Made by a program: the position numbers and the translations under genes
In this document: piece by piece, positions 40,769 to 52,818 of the stretch
How positions within the stretch are numbered: the first letter of the stretch is position 1
Layout of the letters: every line of letters starts with the position of its first letter
The notes under the pieces: model-generated
Databases searched by the model: none
Seen by the model: the letters and a program-made list of their open reading frames with translations, nothing else
Told to the model about the DNA's origin: nothing
Source: Micractinium sp. NFX-FRZ
Lineage: Eukaryota > Chlorophyta > Trebouxiophyceae > Chlorellales > Chlorellaceae
Direction: 5' to 3'
NCBI GenBank assembly: GCA_029339195.1
Contig: JAPTJF010000384.1
Span: forward strand, 1 to 61,968
Length of the DNA: 61,968 nt

Positions 40769-43700
40769 TCACTCGGCCGGCCCGCCCATGCCGCCCAGCA
40801 CCAGCGGCACCGACAGCGCGCCGGGCAGCACGTTGTGCGGCGTGCGCAGGCTGCTGCTGCTGTTGGCCAGAGCGCCCAGGCCGCCCCACCCCAGGCTGTT
40901 GCTGCTGTCGGGCTGGGCATAGGCATCCCACAGGTCGATGCAGGACACCAGGAAGATGGCAGTGAGGGCGCTGACCACCAGACCCGCCAGCAGCAGCGGG
41001 CCCCTGCAGCGGGCAGGGCGCGGGCGGGGGAGCGCAGTTCGCTCTCAGCGCATGCCAAGCCGTGGGCAGAAAGCAGCACGAGCAATGCTCTTGGCGCCGC
41101 ACACGTGCGCACAATTTCCTCACACGCAGTTCCAGGCTGTGCATGCACCCTTGTGCCCCGCTGGCGCGCCAAGCAAGCCCAGTCACGAGCGAGGCAGGAA
41201 CAGTACCATGTAATCCCCAGGTCGAGCCATCACCAAGAGGGTTCCAAGAAGAGGCAGCATGGGCCACAGCCAAGGGCCACAGCATGATGAGACGCACAGC
41301 CAGCTGGCACCCACCTGCGGTCGTCGATGTAAGCCGCCTGCTTCATGGCGATCTGTGAGTTGCGCCAGACAAAGACGATGAGGGAGTAGGCGACGATGAA
41401 GACGGCCAGGGGGAGCAGCACCAGGGCAATGATCTCCACCATGTAGGCGCTGGCCTGCAGCGCAGGCACGCAATGGCAAGTGAGCACTCGGAATGAGATT
41501 GATTGGTTCGGAAGACGGCCAGGGGGAGCAGCACCAGGGCAATGATCTCCACCATGTAGGCGCTGGCCTGCGGCGCACTTGGAATGAGAGTGGTTCAGTG
41601 TTGTAACACAACCCAGGGGAGCAGCACCAGGGCAATCATCTCCACCATGTAGGCGCTGGCCTGCGGCGCGGGCACGCAATGGCAGTGAGCACCCGCAATG
41701 AGGGGGATTGGGTTCGGAGGACGGCCAGGGCGAGCTGGCTGCGCTATAATGTCACGACTCGTTTAAAACCTGTCCAGGCCAGGCCAGCTGACACAAACTC
41801 TCATACGTCTAACGTGCACCCGCCCTGTGGCGCTTCGCGTCGCCCCGCCCCACTGCCCACTGCACCCCGCCCTGCCCTACCGCACCCTGCGCCCGCCCAC
41901 CCACCCACCGTGTGCATGGGGCTCTTGCTCTTCTTGGAGCTGGCAGCAAAGGCCAGCAGGGCGGCGGCGATGGAGCCCAGGGTGATGGCCATGTGCATCC
42001 AGGACAGGAAGGTGCGCTCGCTGGCCAGGAATGTCTGCAGCCATGTGGGGGGATGGGAGCAGGATGAACCAGACTATGAACATGAAAAAAACGTAAGACG
42101 AGGATGAAGAGTAGCAACGAGCTTTCATTTAGCATTTATTTTGTTGCGGGGAAATGGTGGGTGCAGCAGCGGCGAGGCAGGGTGTGAAAGAATCCCACAG
42201 GGACGACACCAAGTGCTGCGAGGCCAGCCAGCCAGCCAGCCAGCCACACCCAGCTGGCTCCCTACCTTTGGCTCCAGCCGCTGCGGGATGGTGTCGGTGG
42301 GGCCGCTCAGGCCCAGCATGCTCAGCAGGCCCGTCTGCTGGTACTCTGCAGGCACAGCACATGCGGGGGTGCAAGCACGCAGGCAACAGGAGGTGAGGGG
42401 CGGCGCATGGGTTGAAAAGGCAAGGCAGCAACCCTGCGGTGTGGCGCCCGCAGCCCTGCCGCATGCTGCGTGGCCGCTGCACCACCGCCGTGCTGCGCAT
42501 GTCATGCCAATGTGCTGTGCATGCTCACGTGGCACAGATGGGTTGCCCATTGTGTTGGTGCGCATGAGCCGCAGGGTGGGCTGCTCGCCCAGCAGCGGGT
42601 GGCGCGCGGGCTCTGCGGTGGCCCGCCGCCGGCGCGGCTTGTTGTCCTGCAGGCTGATGGCAAGCGCGTCACGGGCGCTGCAGAGAGGGCGGGGGAGTGG
42701 GCACACGGGAGAGTTGGAAAATTATGGGCCCGCCAATGCAGCGCGGGCTGCGGGTACTCGACATTACTGAGATGGAAACCCTTTCAAAAACGTACTGTAA
42801 GGAAGATGCGTGCACAGAAGGCGGGAGATGGCAAGCCGGGGGGTCCTTTGTAGAAGCAGGTGCAGCAGAAGGCAGAGGCCCTGCACAAAGCAAGCAGCCA
42901 CGTGCATGCATGGCGGTGGGTGCTGCTGGCGGGCGTGTGCGGGGTGCATGCTCACTTGGCGGCAATCTGTCGAGGCTCCGCTGCTGAGGCCAGGATGGAG
43001 GCACGGATGGATTCGTCATCAATCCAGTAGGGCACCGCCTGCAGCAGTGTGGGAATGCAGGAATAGCTGTTGACTTGCAAGGCAGATTCGAAGCTGGCAA
43101 GAGGCAACAGAGGATTTTCGATGAAGCCAGGTTTTGGGGCGCCGCGCCGTGCATGCACGCGCACGGCAAGCCCCATGCGCAAGCAGGCCAGGAAGGAAAA
43201 AGGGCTGGGCAGCCCTCTGGCCTGGCTGCCTGGCTGCACACAAGACAAGTTGCCAAGCCCCCAGGCAAGGCCCCCACCCCACCGCACCTGCACCATGTCT
43301 GGGAAGAGCACTGCCGTGCCGTGGATGAACTTGGACGACTTGTGGACCTGCGCAGCACAAAGCAATGACAAAACAGACGCATGTTTGCAAGTGCGCTGTT
43401 GAGAGCTTGGCGAACAGAACACTCGAGAACAGAGTATGGGCAGACCGGACAACCTGCGTGCACTCCTCTACCCTCCTTTGATAAGAGAGGACGAAGGGGG
43501 AAATAAGCTCACCTCGGTGATCAGCCCGCTGTCCATGAGGTCACGCACCCTCCTGGCCTCGCTCCACAAGTTGAAAAAAACTTCGACACCAACCCTCCAA
43601 GCTCCTCTAACCCTCCTCTAACCCCATAAGCTCACCTCGGTGATCAGCCCGCCTGTCCATGAGGTCGTGCCCCCTCCTGGCCCGGCCCCACAAGTCCAAG

Positions 43701-46700
43701 TACACTTTGACACCAACCCTCCAAGCTCCTCTAACCCAACCCCATAAGCTCACCTCGGTGATCAGCCCGCTGTCCATGAGGTCACGCACCCACTCGGGGG
43801 GCGCCTCCCCCTCGGGCAGCGCCAGCTTGATCTCCAGGATCGCGTGGGGGAAGCGCGTGATCTCGGTGCGGTGGATGGGCAGCGAGGGGTCGCGATACCT
43901 GGCAGGGGCGGAGGGGGCGGGGACGGCGGAGGTGGTTTGCAGGCGGGGAAGCAGTGAAGCAGCACAGGCGGGGGCGCAGAATGCGTGGGCGCTTGCTGCT
44001 GCCCAAGGGCTGCCCAGCCCATCACACGTGTTTGAAGTCGAATGTTTGCAGAGCGTGTGATGAATCTGAAGTGCCCCAAACCTACCAGCGGCCGGCGATG
44101 GCGCAGGATGGGTGGCCCTCGGGGTTCTCCTTGATCATGCACAGGTTGGTGTCCAAGGTGAAGGACACGGTGCGGTCGTGGCCCATCTGCAGTGGTCAGA
44201 AATTGTCAGGTTTTTAAGGTTGCAGGTTTGCGGAACACTTTTTTTCAAGTTGCAGGTTTGGGGGCTTTCACATGCAGAAGCTGGATGGTTGTTTCAAGTC
44301 CAAGGTGGGAGACATGGTGCGGTCGTGGCCCATCTGCAGTGGTCAGAGGTTGTCAGGCCCAAGAGTTGCAGGTGTTGGGTATCTTATTTAAGTTGCAGGT
44401 TTAGGGGGGTCACATGCAGAAGCTGGATGGTTGTTTCAAGTCCAAGGTGGGAGACATGGTGCGGTCGTGGCCCCATCTGCAGTGGTCAAGAGGTTGTTGG
44501 GTTGCAGGTTTGGGGGATCATGCAGCATCGTGCAGCTGGATGGTTGTTCCGTGTCCAACCCAGGGTGGAGGACACGTTGCCGTTGGTGCCCAACTGCAGT
44601 GGGGAGAGGTCCACAGGTAGCATAGACAAGCAGGAAAGATTGGGCTTGAGCAGGGCACGGTGGTGAGTAGGATGAGCGGAAAGGGAGATTAGTGCAAAGG
44701 ATGCGGTACAATCGTGGCCCATCTGAAGGAGGGGAGGAGAGCAAGAGCAGGGCTTCCGCCACCCCCCGCCCCCACCCAGTGAAGTCCGGCAAGCAAGCTC
44801 CTGCGCAGCCAGTTTGGTGCAGCAGGCCAGCCGCGCGCCGCGCACTCAGCCCTGCGGGTCAGCCGACCAGGTGGCATGCAACACAGCCGGCAAGTAAACA
44901 GAGGAGCGCACCTGGAATGCTGAGCGCATGTACTGCGTGCGGACAAAGGGCTTCAGCTGCTTGACGTCAATCTGCTGGGAGATCTCTGAGAACAGGCTGG
45001 CCGCCTTGTCAATGTCCTCCTCGCTCTTGCCCTGCGAAGGCAGGAGTAAGCAGGTGCGCATGACATATGGTGCAAACGTGTTGGTTGGTGCTGCAGAGCC
45101 ACCCAGGCGTCCGTGCCAGGGTATGTTGGTGTCTCTGCGCTAGCACCAGCACTCCTCGCCTCCCCTCCCCTGCCCGCCGGGCTCTGTATCCATGCATCAC
45201 CATCCCGCCTCTCAGCACCCCCTCCCCCGCCCAGGCCCCAGCCCGCTGCCCGCCCACCTTTGCCCTCAAGTCCTCCTTGAAGTGCTCCACCGTGTACTCT
45301 CCCTCCAGGAAGGGCACCACCTGCAGGAGGAAAGGAAAGGAGACAACACACTCTGGTTTCAGGAGGCAACAGTTTTGATGATAGAACTGGGGGGTGGGGG
45401 TGGGGGGAGGTGTCCTGCATTCACCGCCAGCAAAGGCACCGCCGCAGGCGTGCAGGAGGACAAAGACAGTGGGGCAGCTGACGAAATGCACTGCTTACGA
45501 TTGACTTGACCTAACGCCACGCCCTGTAACCCTGTGTGTTTAGGAGTTGGGCTCATCAGACAACAACAACCACTTCCCAGTTCCAGACAACGCTCCTTCA
45601 CGCTCTTCCCCCCTCATGACGTAACCCCTGCCAGTTTCCTTTACGTGCATCACCCGCTTTGTGTGCACTGACATCGCAAACGGCTCCTTCACACACCTCC
45701 CTTTGCCTTCCTTTCAGCGGTACACATGCATGTAAGGTTGCCGCCCTGTCCTGCCCACCTTGGGCTCCGGCAGCGTGAACCGCTCCTTCACGCTCTTCTC
45801 CCCCTTCCACGACTCCCGGTGCGTCTTGCGCTCGATGAAGCACAGCTTGGGCTCGCCGGGGCCATACCACCTGCAGGGGCAAGCGTGCCAGGCCCAGAAG
45901 TGAGGCCAGGAGGGTGCCCAGGGCAGGTGGTGCAGATGTGGCAGCGGTTGCACAGCAGAAAGGCCAAGGACATCGAGGTAAGCATCTCAGCTGCATGTAT
46001 CTCTGCACCCGCAACAACATGATGCGCAGCACAAGGGCCCCCAGCCTTCGAGCCCAACCACCCACAAGTTGTGCGCGACACAACAACGCTTCCCGCCACC
46101 CTATGGCAACCCGAATCAACCTCGGCAGCAGCTGGCTGCCAAGCACACCCACCTGATGCGCAGCGCAATGGCCCCCGGCTTCTTGTCCAGCCGCCCACGA
46201 GCATGTGCACCACAACAACGCCTCCCGCCACCCCTATGGCAGCAATCCACCTCGGCAGCATCTCCCTGCCAAGCACACACACACCTGATGCGCAGCGCGA
46301 TGGCCCCCGGCCTTCGAAAGCCCAACCACCCACAAGTTTTAAGCGACACAACAACGCCTCCCGCCACCTATGGCAGCAATCAACCTCGGCAGCAGCTGGC
46401 TGGCTGCCAAGCACACACACACCTGATGCGCAGCGCAATGGCCCCCGGCTTCTTGTCCAGCCGCCCGTGGTACAGCTCCAGCGAATCATTGTCAAAGTAC
46501 ACGCTGTTCACCAGCTGGGCGTCGCCGCTGTAGTTCTCCTGCAGCAGCAACAAATCATGGCAATGGTGAGGGGAGGTTGGAGAACTGGCGGGTAAACCAC
46601 ATGATGGCTGACATATAAGCAGGGACATTGTCAGCCAGTTCAGTCCAAGAACGCCCACTTGCGATGCCGAAGCTCGAACATGGGCACGGTTGCGACGACA

Positions 46701-49700
46701 TTGCACTAACATCACGGAACAACTTTGCCGTGTTGAAACACAAAGACAGGTCACGAAACAACTTGCCCTGTTGCACACAGCTACAGGTCACAAACCAACG
46801 TGCCTTGTTGAACACAAAGACGGGCATGTTTTCGATGATGATGCGCTTCACCGTGGACACGTCGCTGGTGCGCACCCAGAACTTGGTGGTCGAACGCTTG
46901 AAGGCCTGCGCAGGCATGGGGGCAGGCGCGGGGCAGGCATGGGATGGCGTGCGGCAGCAGAGAGAGCAGGCGAGCAGTGGGTAGGCGCAGCTCGTCGACC
47001 CCAGGGAGACAAAGGTGCACAGGGGATATTGTTGCTTTGAAAGCAGCGACAGGAGGTCCCGGGTGTGAGTTGCTACTGACGCAGTGCACTGCCTCGGCAG
47101 GCATCACCAAAGGGCACAGCTGTGCCATGCCACCCGCGCCGCCCGCGGCGATGCACACAGTCCCATGCACTCTCCTTTTTTCTCCGCGCCCAGACTGTGC
47201 TCACTCCTGGTAAGACCTATGACATCCGGGTGATGTTGCCATCCACGACTGCACCAATCAATCTATGCACAGACGGAGCCCGCACTGTGGGCTGTGGGAG
47301 CCACGCACCTGCGCGGAGCCGCCCTGCGCCTCTGCCAGCAGGTCGCCTCGCAGGTGGGAGAAGACGCCCGACAGGATGACCATCAGCTCGCTGTAGTTGC
47401 CCTGCAGTCGCCGGACGGAAGGGAAAGAGCAGTCACACACTGAAAGCAGTCGCGAAAAGATGGGCATCTGTGCTTGCAGGCAAGGCAAACATCAAGCGAG
47501 GCGACGCCACAGCCCAGCAAGCTAAGGCAAAGTGACCTGCTGGTTGCTGGTTGGTGGCACATCAGGCCTCGTTACCGCCTCGCCTTGCCGCTGCTGAGAG
47601 CAGGGCCCCCAGGCCTTGCAATGTCATCTATCCTCCGACCCCCAGGCCTTGCAATTTCACCTATCCTCCCACCCACCCACCTGCACCCACGGCTGGTTGT
47701 GGAGGTGCGAGATGTAGAACTGGCGGCAGGGCGTGTGGGGCAGCATCTTGTCGTGCTTCTTCAAGATCTTGTGGAAGCCTGCACAGAGGGGAGGCGGGGG
47801 ATGGGGCAGCGTGTGTGACACAAGCACTCCACCCCAGTCTGGCCTCCCTTGGCAACCCCTTGCATTCGTGCCAAAACACGGACGAGCACCGATGCTGCTG
47901 CTACATAGGCCATGGCCTGCACACCACTTGATCGGCGTGTTTTGAAGCAGATGAAAGTAGGGTGCAAGCTGGCAATGTAGTTTGGGGGGTACGCACGTCA
48001 TTTTAACCATGGATCTCTGTCTTCCATGCGATGTAGTTTCAGGTGGGCACATCATGTCAAAGTTGATACCCTCCCATCCGTGCAATGCCGCGCTATGAGC
48101 TACACCCATACTCGGGACCCGCACTTGCAAGGGGCTGACCCATGCAGTCGAGGTAAATAAACAATTTTGACATTAACAAACTTTGCAGTCACTGACCCAT
48201 GGCGTCGAGCGTAACAAACTTTAAGAATTACAAACTTGCGGGGACTCACCCATGTAGTTGAGGTTGACAAACTTCTCAAGCGCCAGGAACTCGTCGCCAA
48301 TCTCCTTGGCATCCTGCAGCAGGGGAACAAAACAGGGGTGGGCTCCCAAAGGGTTAGGCGCGCACGATTGTAGGCAAAGGCATGCGCACGTAAGGTTCTG
48401 AGGGTCAGCTAGATCATGTGAACCTTCATTTTTCTTGACATCGTGCAGTGCAGACGGGGGCAGTGGGGGACACAAAAACTGGGGCACAAGCACAGGCACG
48501 CAGGCTGTTGAGTGTAATGTGAACATGCATGCGCGCAACACCGCCATCAACCTTGCGCTTCATTGTTGCTTCACTGTGTGGTGGGGCCCAAAAGGCCCAC
48601 CTTGAGCAGCGCATCCCGTTCGTGCTGCGAGTCGGCCACAGCGGCACGGTCCTGCAGCTTGTTCAGCCGCTGCTCCAGGCTGCGCGTCTGGGACTGGCAG
48701 AAGCGGTTGATCTTGTGCACCTGCAGGCGAGTTGTTAGTGCGGGGTGTGTGGGGGGACGGTGGGGGGAGGGCGAAGTCAGCGGTGTGCGCCCACTCAAAC
48801 TGCCTTGCCGTCAGCTGCCTGCCTGCACGCACTTTTTTTCCCCATCAACCTGCCTGCCAAGAAGTGATCAGCACTGCTCCAAACGGCTACACTACCGCAA
48901 CCCGAGGCTGCCCACCTCCGCCTCCAGCTTGCGAAAGAACCGCTCCTCGGCGCTGTCGCGCATCGCGGCGCGCCGCTGCACCGTCAGTGACGTTGTGCGC
49001 GGCGAGTAGGACAACGTGGGGTCGTCCAGCTGCAGGACCAGGGGGGTACAGCCCGAGGGTTTTGGTTACAAAGTTATCTTATCCTTCAAGAGCGCGCCAA
49101 GAGGACCCGTATCATGGAGTCGAATCACAGGATGGAGGGGTGTGGGGTCCAGCTGCAGCACAGCCGCAGTTGTTGGTGTTGCGTGGGCAACAGGGGCAGT
49201 GCAGGTGCTGTCCGATGCTGACAGTGGCAAGGGCTCAATGAGGGGCTTGTGCATAGCGCCCGCTGGGAGCCAGCCCCAGTACCCTCCTGCGGCTGCTGTG
49301 CACCGCTCTCGCCTAGCTAGCTTCATTCAGCTTCATGCTCAGTGCATCTTCCACATAGCTGCATCATCAGAATCAACCGCCCTCACCTTCTTGGCCTCCT
49401 CGGCCGCCGTCTTGATCTCATCTTTCAGACCCTTGTAGTCTGCAGGGCACAACAGGCAAACAGGTAGGCAGGCAGGGAAGTGAGCAGCACGTGCGCTGCT
49501 GCGGCACACGCCACAGCGCTGCATGCTTTGTAAAATACACGGCTTGACATGCTGGGTCTCTGCCACACACAGCAGGCCTGCGCAGCAGGCCCAGGCAGGC
49601 CTGCCTTGTGCCTCCAGAGAGGACAGAGCTGGGGGTGCGAGGCTCACCCAAGTACTGCGCGCTCCACTCGGGCCGCTGCTGCTCCAGCAGATACTTGCCA

Positions 49701-49708
49701 AACTTCAT
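40769..49708 (-). CDS. VTC4: SPX-VTC polyphosphate polymerase (VTC4-type)
   Basis: Twenty-one exons from 49708 to 40769 join in frame and give about 744 residues, the length of fungal Vtc4. The SPX domain comes first ([20 protein letters not shown], and [16 protein letters not shown] with the lysine cluster that binds inositol pyrophosphates). The catalytic VTC tunnel domain follows, with basic and acidic residues in the expected order: [80 protein letters not shown]. Last comes a DUF202-type membrane domain with three hydrophobic helices and the [12 protein letters not shown] signature. It should polymerise ATP gamma-phosphate into polyphosphate and feed it into acidocalcisomes, controlled by phosphate status. 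Five introns carry copies of their own exon junctions. Intron 8 appears to start with GC (AACAAG|GCACGT). Confidence 0.95.
41401..41735 (-). repeat. Triplicated exon-20 acceptor junction in VTC4
   Basis: The 5' end of exon 20 plus its 3' splice site (41401-41458) recurs at 41514-41571 and about 41612-41664, with a short remnant at about 41715-41735. Each full copy would encode [16 protein letters not shown]. Periods are about 113 and 100 bp, and upstream intron sequence is copied too. Only the 41454 copy continues into the rest of the membrane helix. Confidence 0.93.
43504..43791 (-). repeat. Triplicated exon-14 donor junction in VTC4
   Basis: The 3' end of exon 14 ([11 protein letters not shown]) with its GTGAGC donor lies at 43744-43791. 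It recurs at 43626-43670 and 43504-43550 with periods of 118 and 122 bp. The 43504 copy is essentially identical to the exon copy; the middle one has drifted. Intron sequence after each donor is copied as well. Confidence 0.93.
44158..44725 (-). repeat. Four- to five-fold copied exon-13 acceptor junction in VTC4
   Basis: The exon 13 start with its acceptor (44158-44199) recurs at 44302-44346, 44444-44488 and 44558-44604, with a partial copy at 44701-44725. Each full copy has a CTGCAG-type acceptor and the first 10-12 codons (GHDRTVSF in the real exon). The period is about 115-145 bp, with shared intron sequence between copies. Confidence 0.92.
46021..46471 (-). repeat. Four-fold copied exon-9 donor junction in VTC4
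   Basis: The 3' end of exon 9 with its donor (46420-46471, encoding [14 protein letters not shown]) recurs at 46282-46314, 46150-46198 and, more diverged, 46021-46055. Periods are 132-138 bp. The copied residues include the catalytic arginine pair region of the polymerase. Copies two and three keep a GT after the exon fragment. Confidence 0.93.
48135..48280 (-). repeat. Triplicated exon-5 donor junction in VTC4
   Basis: The exon 5 end NLNYMG with its GTGAGT donor (about 48246-48280) has diverged copies at 48192-48222 and 48135-48168, about 57 bp apart. The copies have drifted more than those in other introns of this gene and have weakened donors (GTCAG). Confidence 0.8.
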
Positions 49709-50351
49709 GATGCCGTAACGCTAAATATTCGAAGCTGCAGGGGAAACGCAGACGCAGGCTGGTGCCTGTGAGTGTGACAGAAGGCAGCACCCAGAGTGTC
49801 TTTGCACCACGGCTCGGCAACGGCGGCAGGCGGCGGCAGGCGGCGGCGGGCTGTCCCGGCCGGCTGGTGCTCTCCGCGATCCCGAGCTGCTCGTGGATCG
49901 CCTGGAGAGTGCGCACGTTCTTCACAGCCGACGCAGCAGCGCAGCCTCCCCAGCCAAGTAGGGCAGGGGGGAGGGCACGCACCTGGAGCTGTTTCTCCTT
50001 CTGTCGGCAACCCAACGCTGCGGATGCAGTCTGACAAAGTCCAGCCGCTAATAGAGAGCACCCGCCTGTGCTCGCAGGAATAAATGGTTGTCCTGCCGGT
50101 GTGCTACCGGAAATTCAGCTTTAAGCTGCGCTCTCGAAGCCGCAAGTGCAAACACACACTGCGTGGGGTGCGGCAAGCAAGATGCCCCACGCCTAGCTGA
50201 TGCCCGCTGCCAGCGTGGCGGCCGCCGGCGAGGCCACCCTGTTGCTGCCTTAAAGCAGGCACCTGCATCTTCTGAACGTGCCTGCGTGGCTTACACCACA
50301 TTCTGATGCAGTTGAGAAGCTTCTTCAATTGAAACGTGCTGCAACAGATGC
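49709..50351. other. Intergenic region, VTC4 5' flank
   Basis: This holds the VTC4 promoter side and the 3' flank of the SpoU gene. TTACA at 50291-50295 is a minus-strand TGTAA about 57 bases after the SpoU stop. No coding segment was recognised. Confidence 0.5.
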
Positions 50352-52328
50352 CTACTCGCTGCCCGGGAGCGTCGCCAGCTCGGCAAACAGCGGGCTGGCG
50401 CCGGCACTAAGCGCAAACATGAGAATAGACCCAGCTGCCGCCGCATTCAAGCTCTCCATCTCACCAAATTGCGGTATGCTGACCGACTGGCAGCGCTGCA
50501 GCACCTCTAGAGAGACGCCCTGGCCTTCAGCGCCCAGGCATAGACACAGACGGAGCTGAGACAGGCGCTGCTGCACCTCACCCAGGCTGCCTGCTGCCTG
50601 CACCTGGTGCTGCTGCTGCTGCTGCTGCTGCTTCCCTGTCGCACGGCCTCTGCTGCTGCTCACGTCGCTGCTGCTGCCCGCCGCACGGTCGGGCTCTGCT
50701 GCCAGTGCTAACAGGCCCTGCTCGTCAACAAGCTGCTCCCACTGCTCTTGGGTGTATTGCGCCAGGGGCAGGCGGAAGGCTGCGCCCCGGGACGCCTTGA
50801 GGGCCTGCATTTTAAGCCAGCAACGGCAAGGGCGAGGAAACGTCAGTGCAAAGAAAGAGCCACATGCTCTTCCCCCCTCCCATTAGTGCACAACTTCCTC
50901 GTTGAAACGCCTCACCCTGCTCATCTGCCACCGCACTGTGCCATCTCAACGCCCACCAGCACCCTCCCTTCCGCCCCATCCCCCCATCCCCCTCCTTGCC
51001 TTGTCGTTGAATGGGTCGCAGCAGCCATTGACGAGCACCGCGGCTTCCCAGCCCAGCGCCAGCGCCGTGCGCAGCAGCGTGCCCAGGTTCCCCGGGTCTT
51101 GAATCCCATCTGCACCAAGCGGGGCGACCAAAGACGGCACAGAGGGAGGGGACGTTAGGCTTGGCGCAGGCTCAGATGTGTGTGCGGATCTGTGCGCATA
51201 AGACGCCCTTTTAATGTGCTGACTGCCAGCCCTGGCCAAGAACAAACGCCACGACACGTAGGGCGTAGGGCCCGAATGCCAGACGCACCTAGAACCAGCA
51301 CGCGGCTCAGCTGCCCCGGCCGTGCGCTCAGCAGGTCGGCCTGCTGGGGAAGCGCCACCTCAGCTGCCAGCGTGGCGGGAGACAGCGACTCCAGCCCCGT
51401 CATCTTGCGCATCACAGAGTCGGTCACAGACACGTACCGCTCCGAGTCAATGTCTGCAGCAGGCGGGCGCGGGGAGGCGGGGCAGCAGGGCAAGGCAGGG
51501 TTGAGGCGGGCAGCGCGTGGCAGGGAGTTCGGGGGCAAGTGGATGTCAGGCAGTGTGTGGAACCGGGTTCGCACTGCCATAATGCCTGCTTCTGCATGCA
51601 TGCGTGGGTGCTTGGAAGGTGCATGGGAAGGGGCAGGCATGCGCGTGATAGCAAAACGGCTGCAGGGTGGCACTGCAGTCCGACTGGAAACCGCGGCAGC
51701 TGCTGCAAGAACCTTTAACCGTGCTGCAGGCTGCAAACAGGACGCCTTGAAGTCGCAAGGTGCATGTCAGCAGCAGAGGAGCGTGTGCTGCTGCGGGCCG
51801 AGCGGCATGCTGCTGCATTGGCAGATGTGGCCTGCCAGGCAACGCCTGACCGCACCTGGCAGGTCTGTGCCGTCGAGCCCAACAAGCGCCTGCACAGTGG
51901 CGCCGTTTGCAGCCACCTCCAGCACCAAGTCTTGCCCAACCAGCAGCGCCGTGCCCGTCTGCCGCCGGTAGCTGCCGCTCTGCCGCAGCTTGACACAGTG
52001 CTTGACTGCAGCAAGGAACAAACGGAATGGGGAGCTACAATGAGGTGGCTGGCGGCATCATTGCACAACAGATTTCCACCCAAACCACCATCATGATCTG
52101 TGCTGGAAAAGGAGCCTAGCAGCGGCATGATGCGGGCCTCAGGCCTGCCGCCCACCCGCTGCCTGGCGGCGGGCGCTCACCGGCAGGGTTCTGGGTGGAG
52201 CTGATGTACTGCGGCTCGCCTCTTTGCGATTGTGCGCGTACTGTTAGCATTGCTGCGGAGCGGCAGACAGCTTTGCTGCCGGCGGCGGGGCTTGAACACC
52301 GCATGCTTGTCGACCGCACTGTCGGCAC
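50352..52328 (-). CDS. SpoU/TrmH-family RNA 2'-O-ribose methyltransferase
   Basis: Five exons join in frame in transcript order (52328-52181, 52005-51856, 51453-51289, 51109-51000, 50804-50352), giving about 341 residues. The first 26 are Arg/Ser-rich (MPTVRSTSMRCSSPAAGSKA) and may be an organelle presequence; a second ATG at 52250 is the alternative start. The substrate-binding N-domain reads YISSTQNPAVKHCVKLRQSG. The SPOUT knot has DGIQDPGNLGTLLRTA (motif 1), FNDKALKASRGAAFRLP (motif 2) and LCLGAEGQGVS with QFGEMESLNAAAAGSILMF (motif 3). It should methylate a ribose 2'-OH in rRNA or tRNA using S-adenosylmethionine. Motif 3 has Ala where GNEG is usual. An added Gln/Ser-rich loop (about 50590-50700) lies between motifs 2 and 3. 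Intron 4 appears to start with GC (GACAAG|GCAAGG). Confidence 0.88.
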
Positions 52329-52818
52329 ACGCTGTCAATCCCAGAATCTGAACTTCTATCGCAGTCGTGCAAAGTTGCATTGCGGACAGTTCGCCGCCGC
52401 GCTTTCCGCATCCCGTGAGCAGTGCAAATGTACTGCCGGCGGCAATGGCCGCTGTGGCGCAGGTGTGTCCAGCCTCACAAATGTAGAGCAATTATCCCTT
52501 TACTCTGAAATGAACTTCTTCAGGGTGGATCTTCGTGTATATACTAGGCACTGCTAGTGCGATGCACCAATAGGCTGCACTATGCTGTTGGCAGCAGCAT
52601 TGACACGACAGGCGGACAAAGTGCACACCGCATGTTGTCTCACCTCACCATGACCCTGCCACCCGCAAGCAATACTTTGGCATAGGAGGGACACCCAGAA
52701 CAAGTCAGGTATGACATGCGCTGCTAAGTTGGCGCATGGCTGTCTGATTGCGGGTGCCTTACAGTGAGGAATGGAAAAGCAGGCAAAGGAAGGAAAACAT
52801 GTGACAGGAGCAGCCGCC
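52329..52818. other. Intergenic region between tandem minus-strand genes
   Basis: This holds the promoter side of the SpoU gene and the 3' flank of the glycosyltransferase fusion. TTACA at 52759-52763 is a minus-strand TGTAA about 56 bases after the fusion gene's stop. Nothing else was recognised. Confidence 0.5.

Noticed and set aside
41401..41735. Mutually exclusive alternative exons for the VTC4 membrane helix
   Set aside because: The extra copies contain only the first 16-20 codons and lack the rest of the exon and a donor, so they cannot be complete alternative exons.
44158..44725. Spaced direct repeats that might suggest a CRISPR-like array
   Set aside because: The repeats are long, imperfect and contain a VTC4 exon edge and its acceptor; the genome is eukaryotic and the spacers are also repeated.
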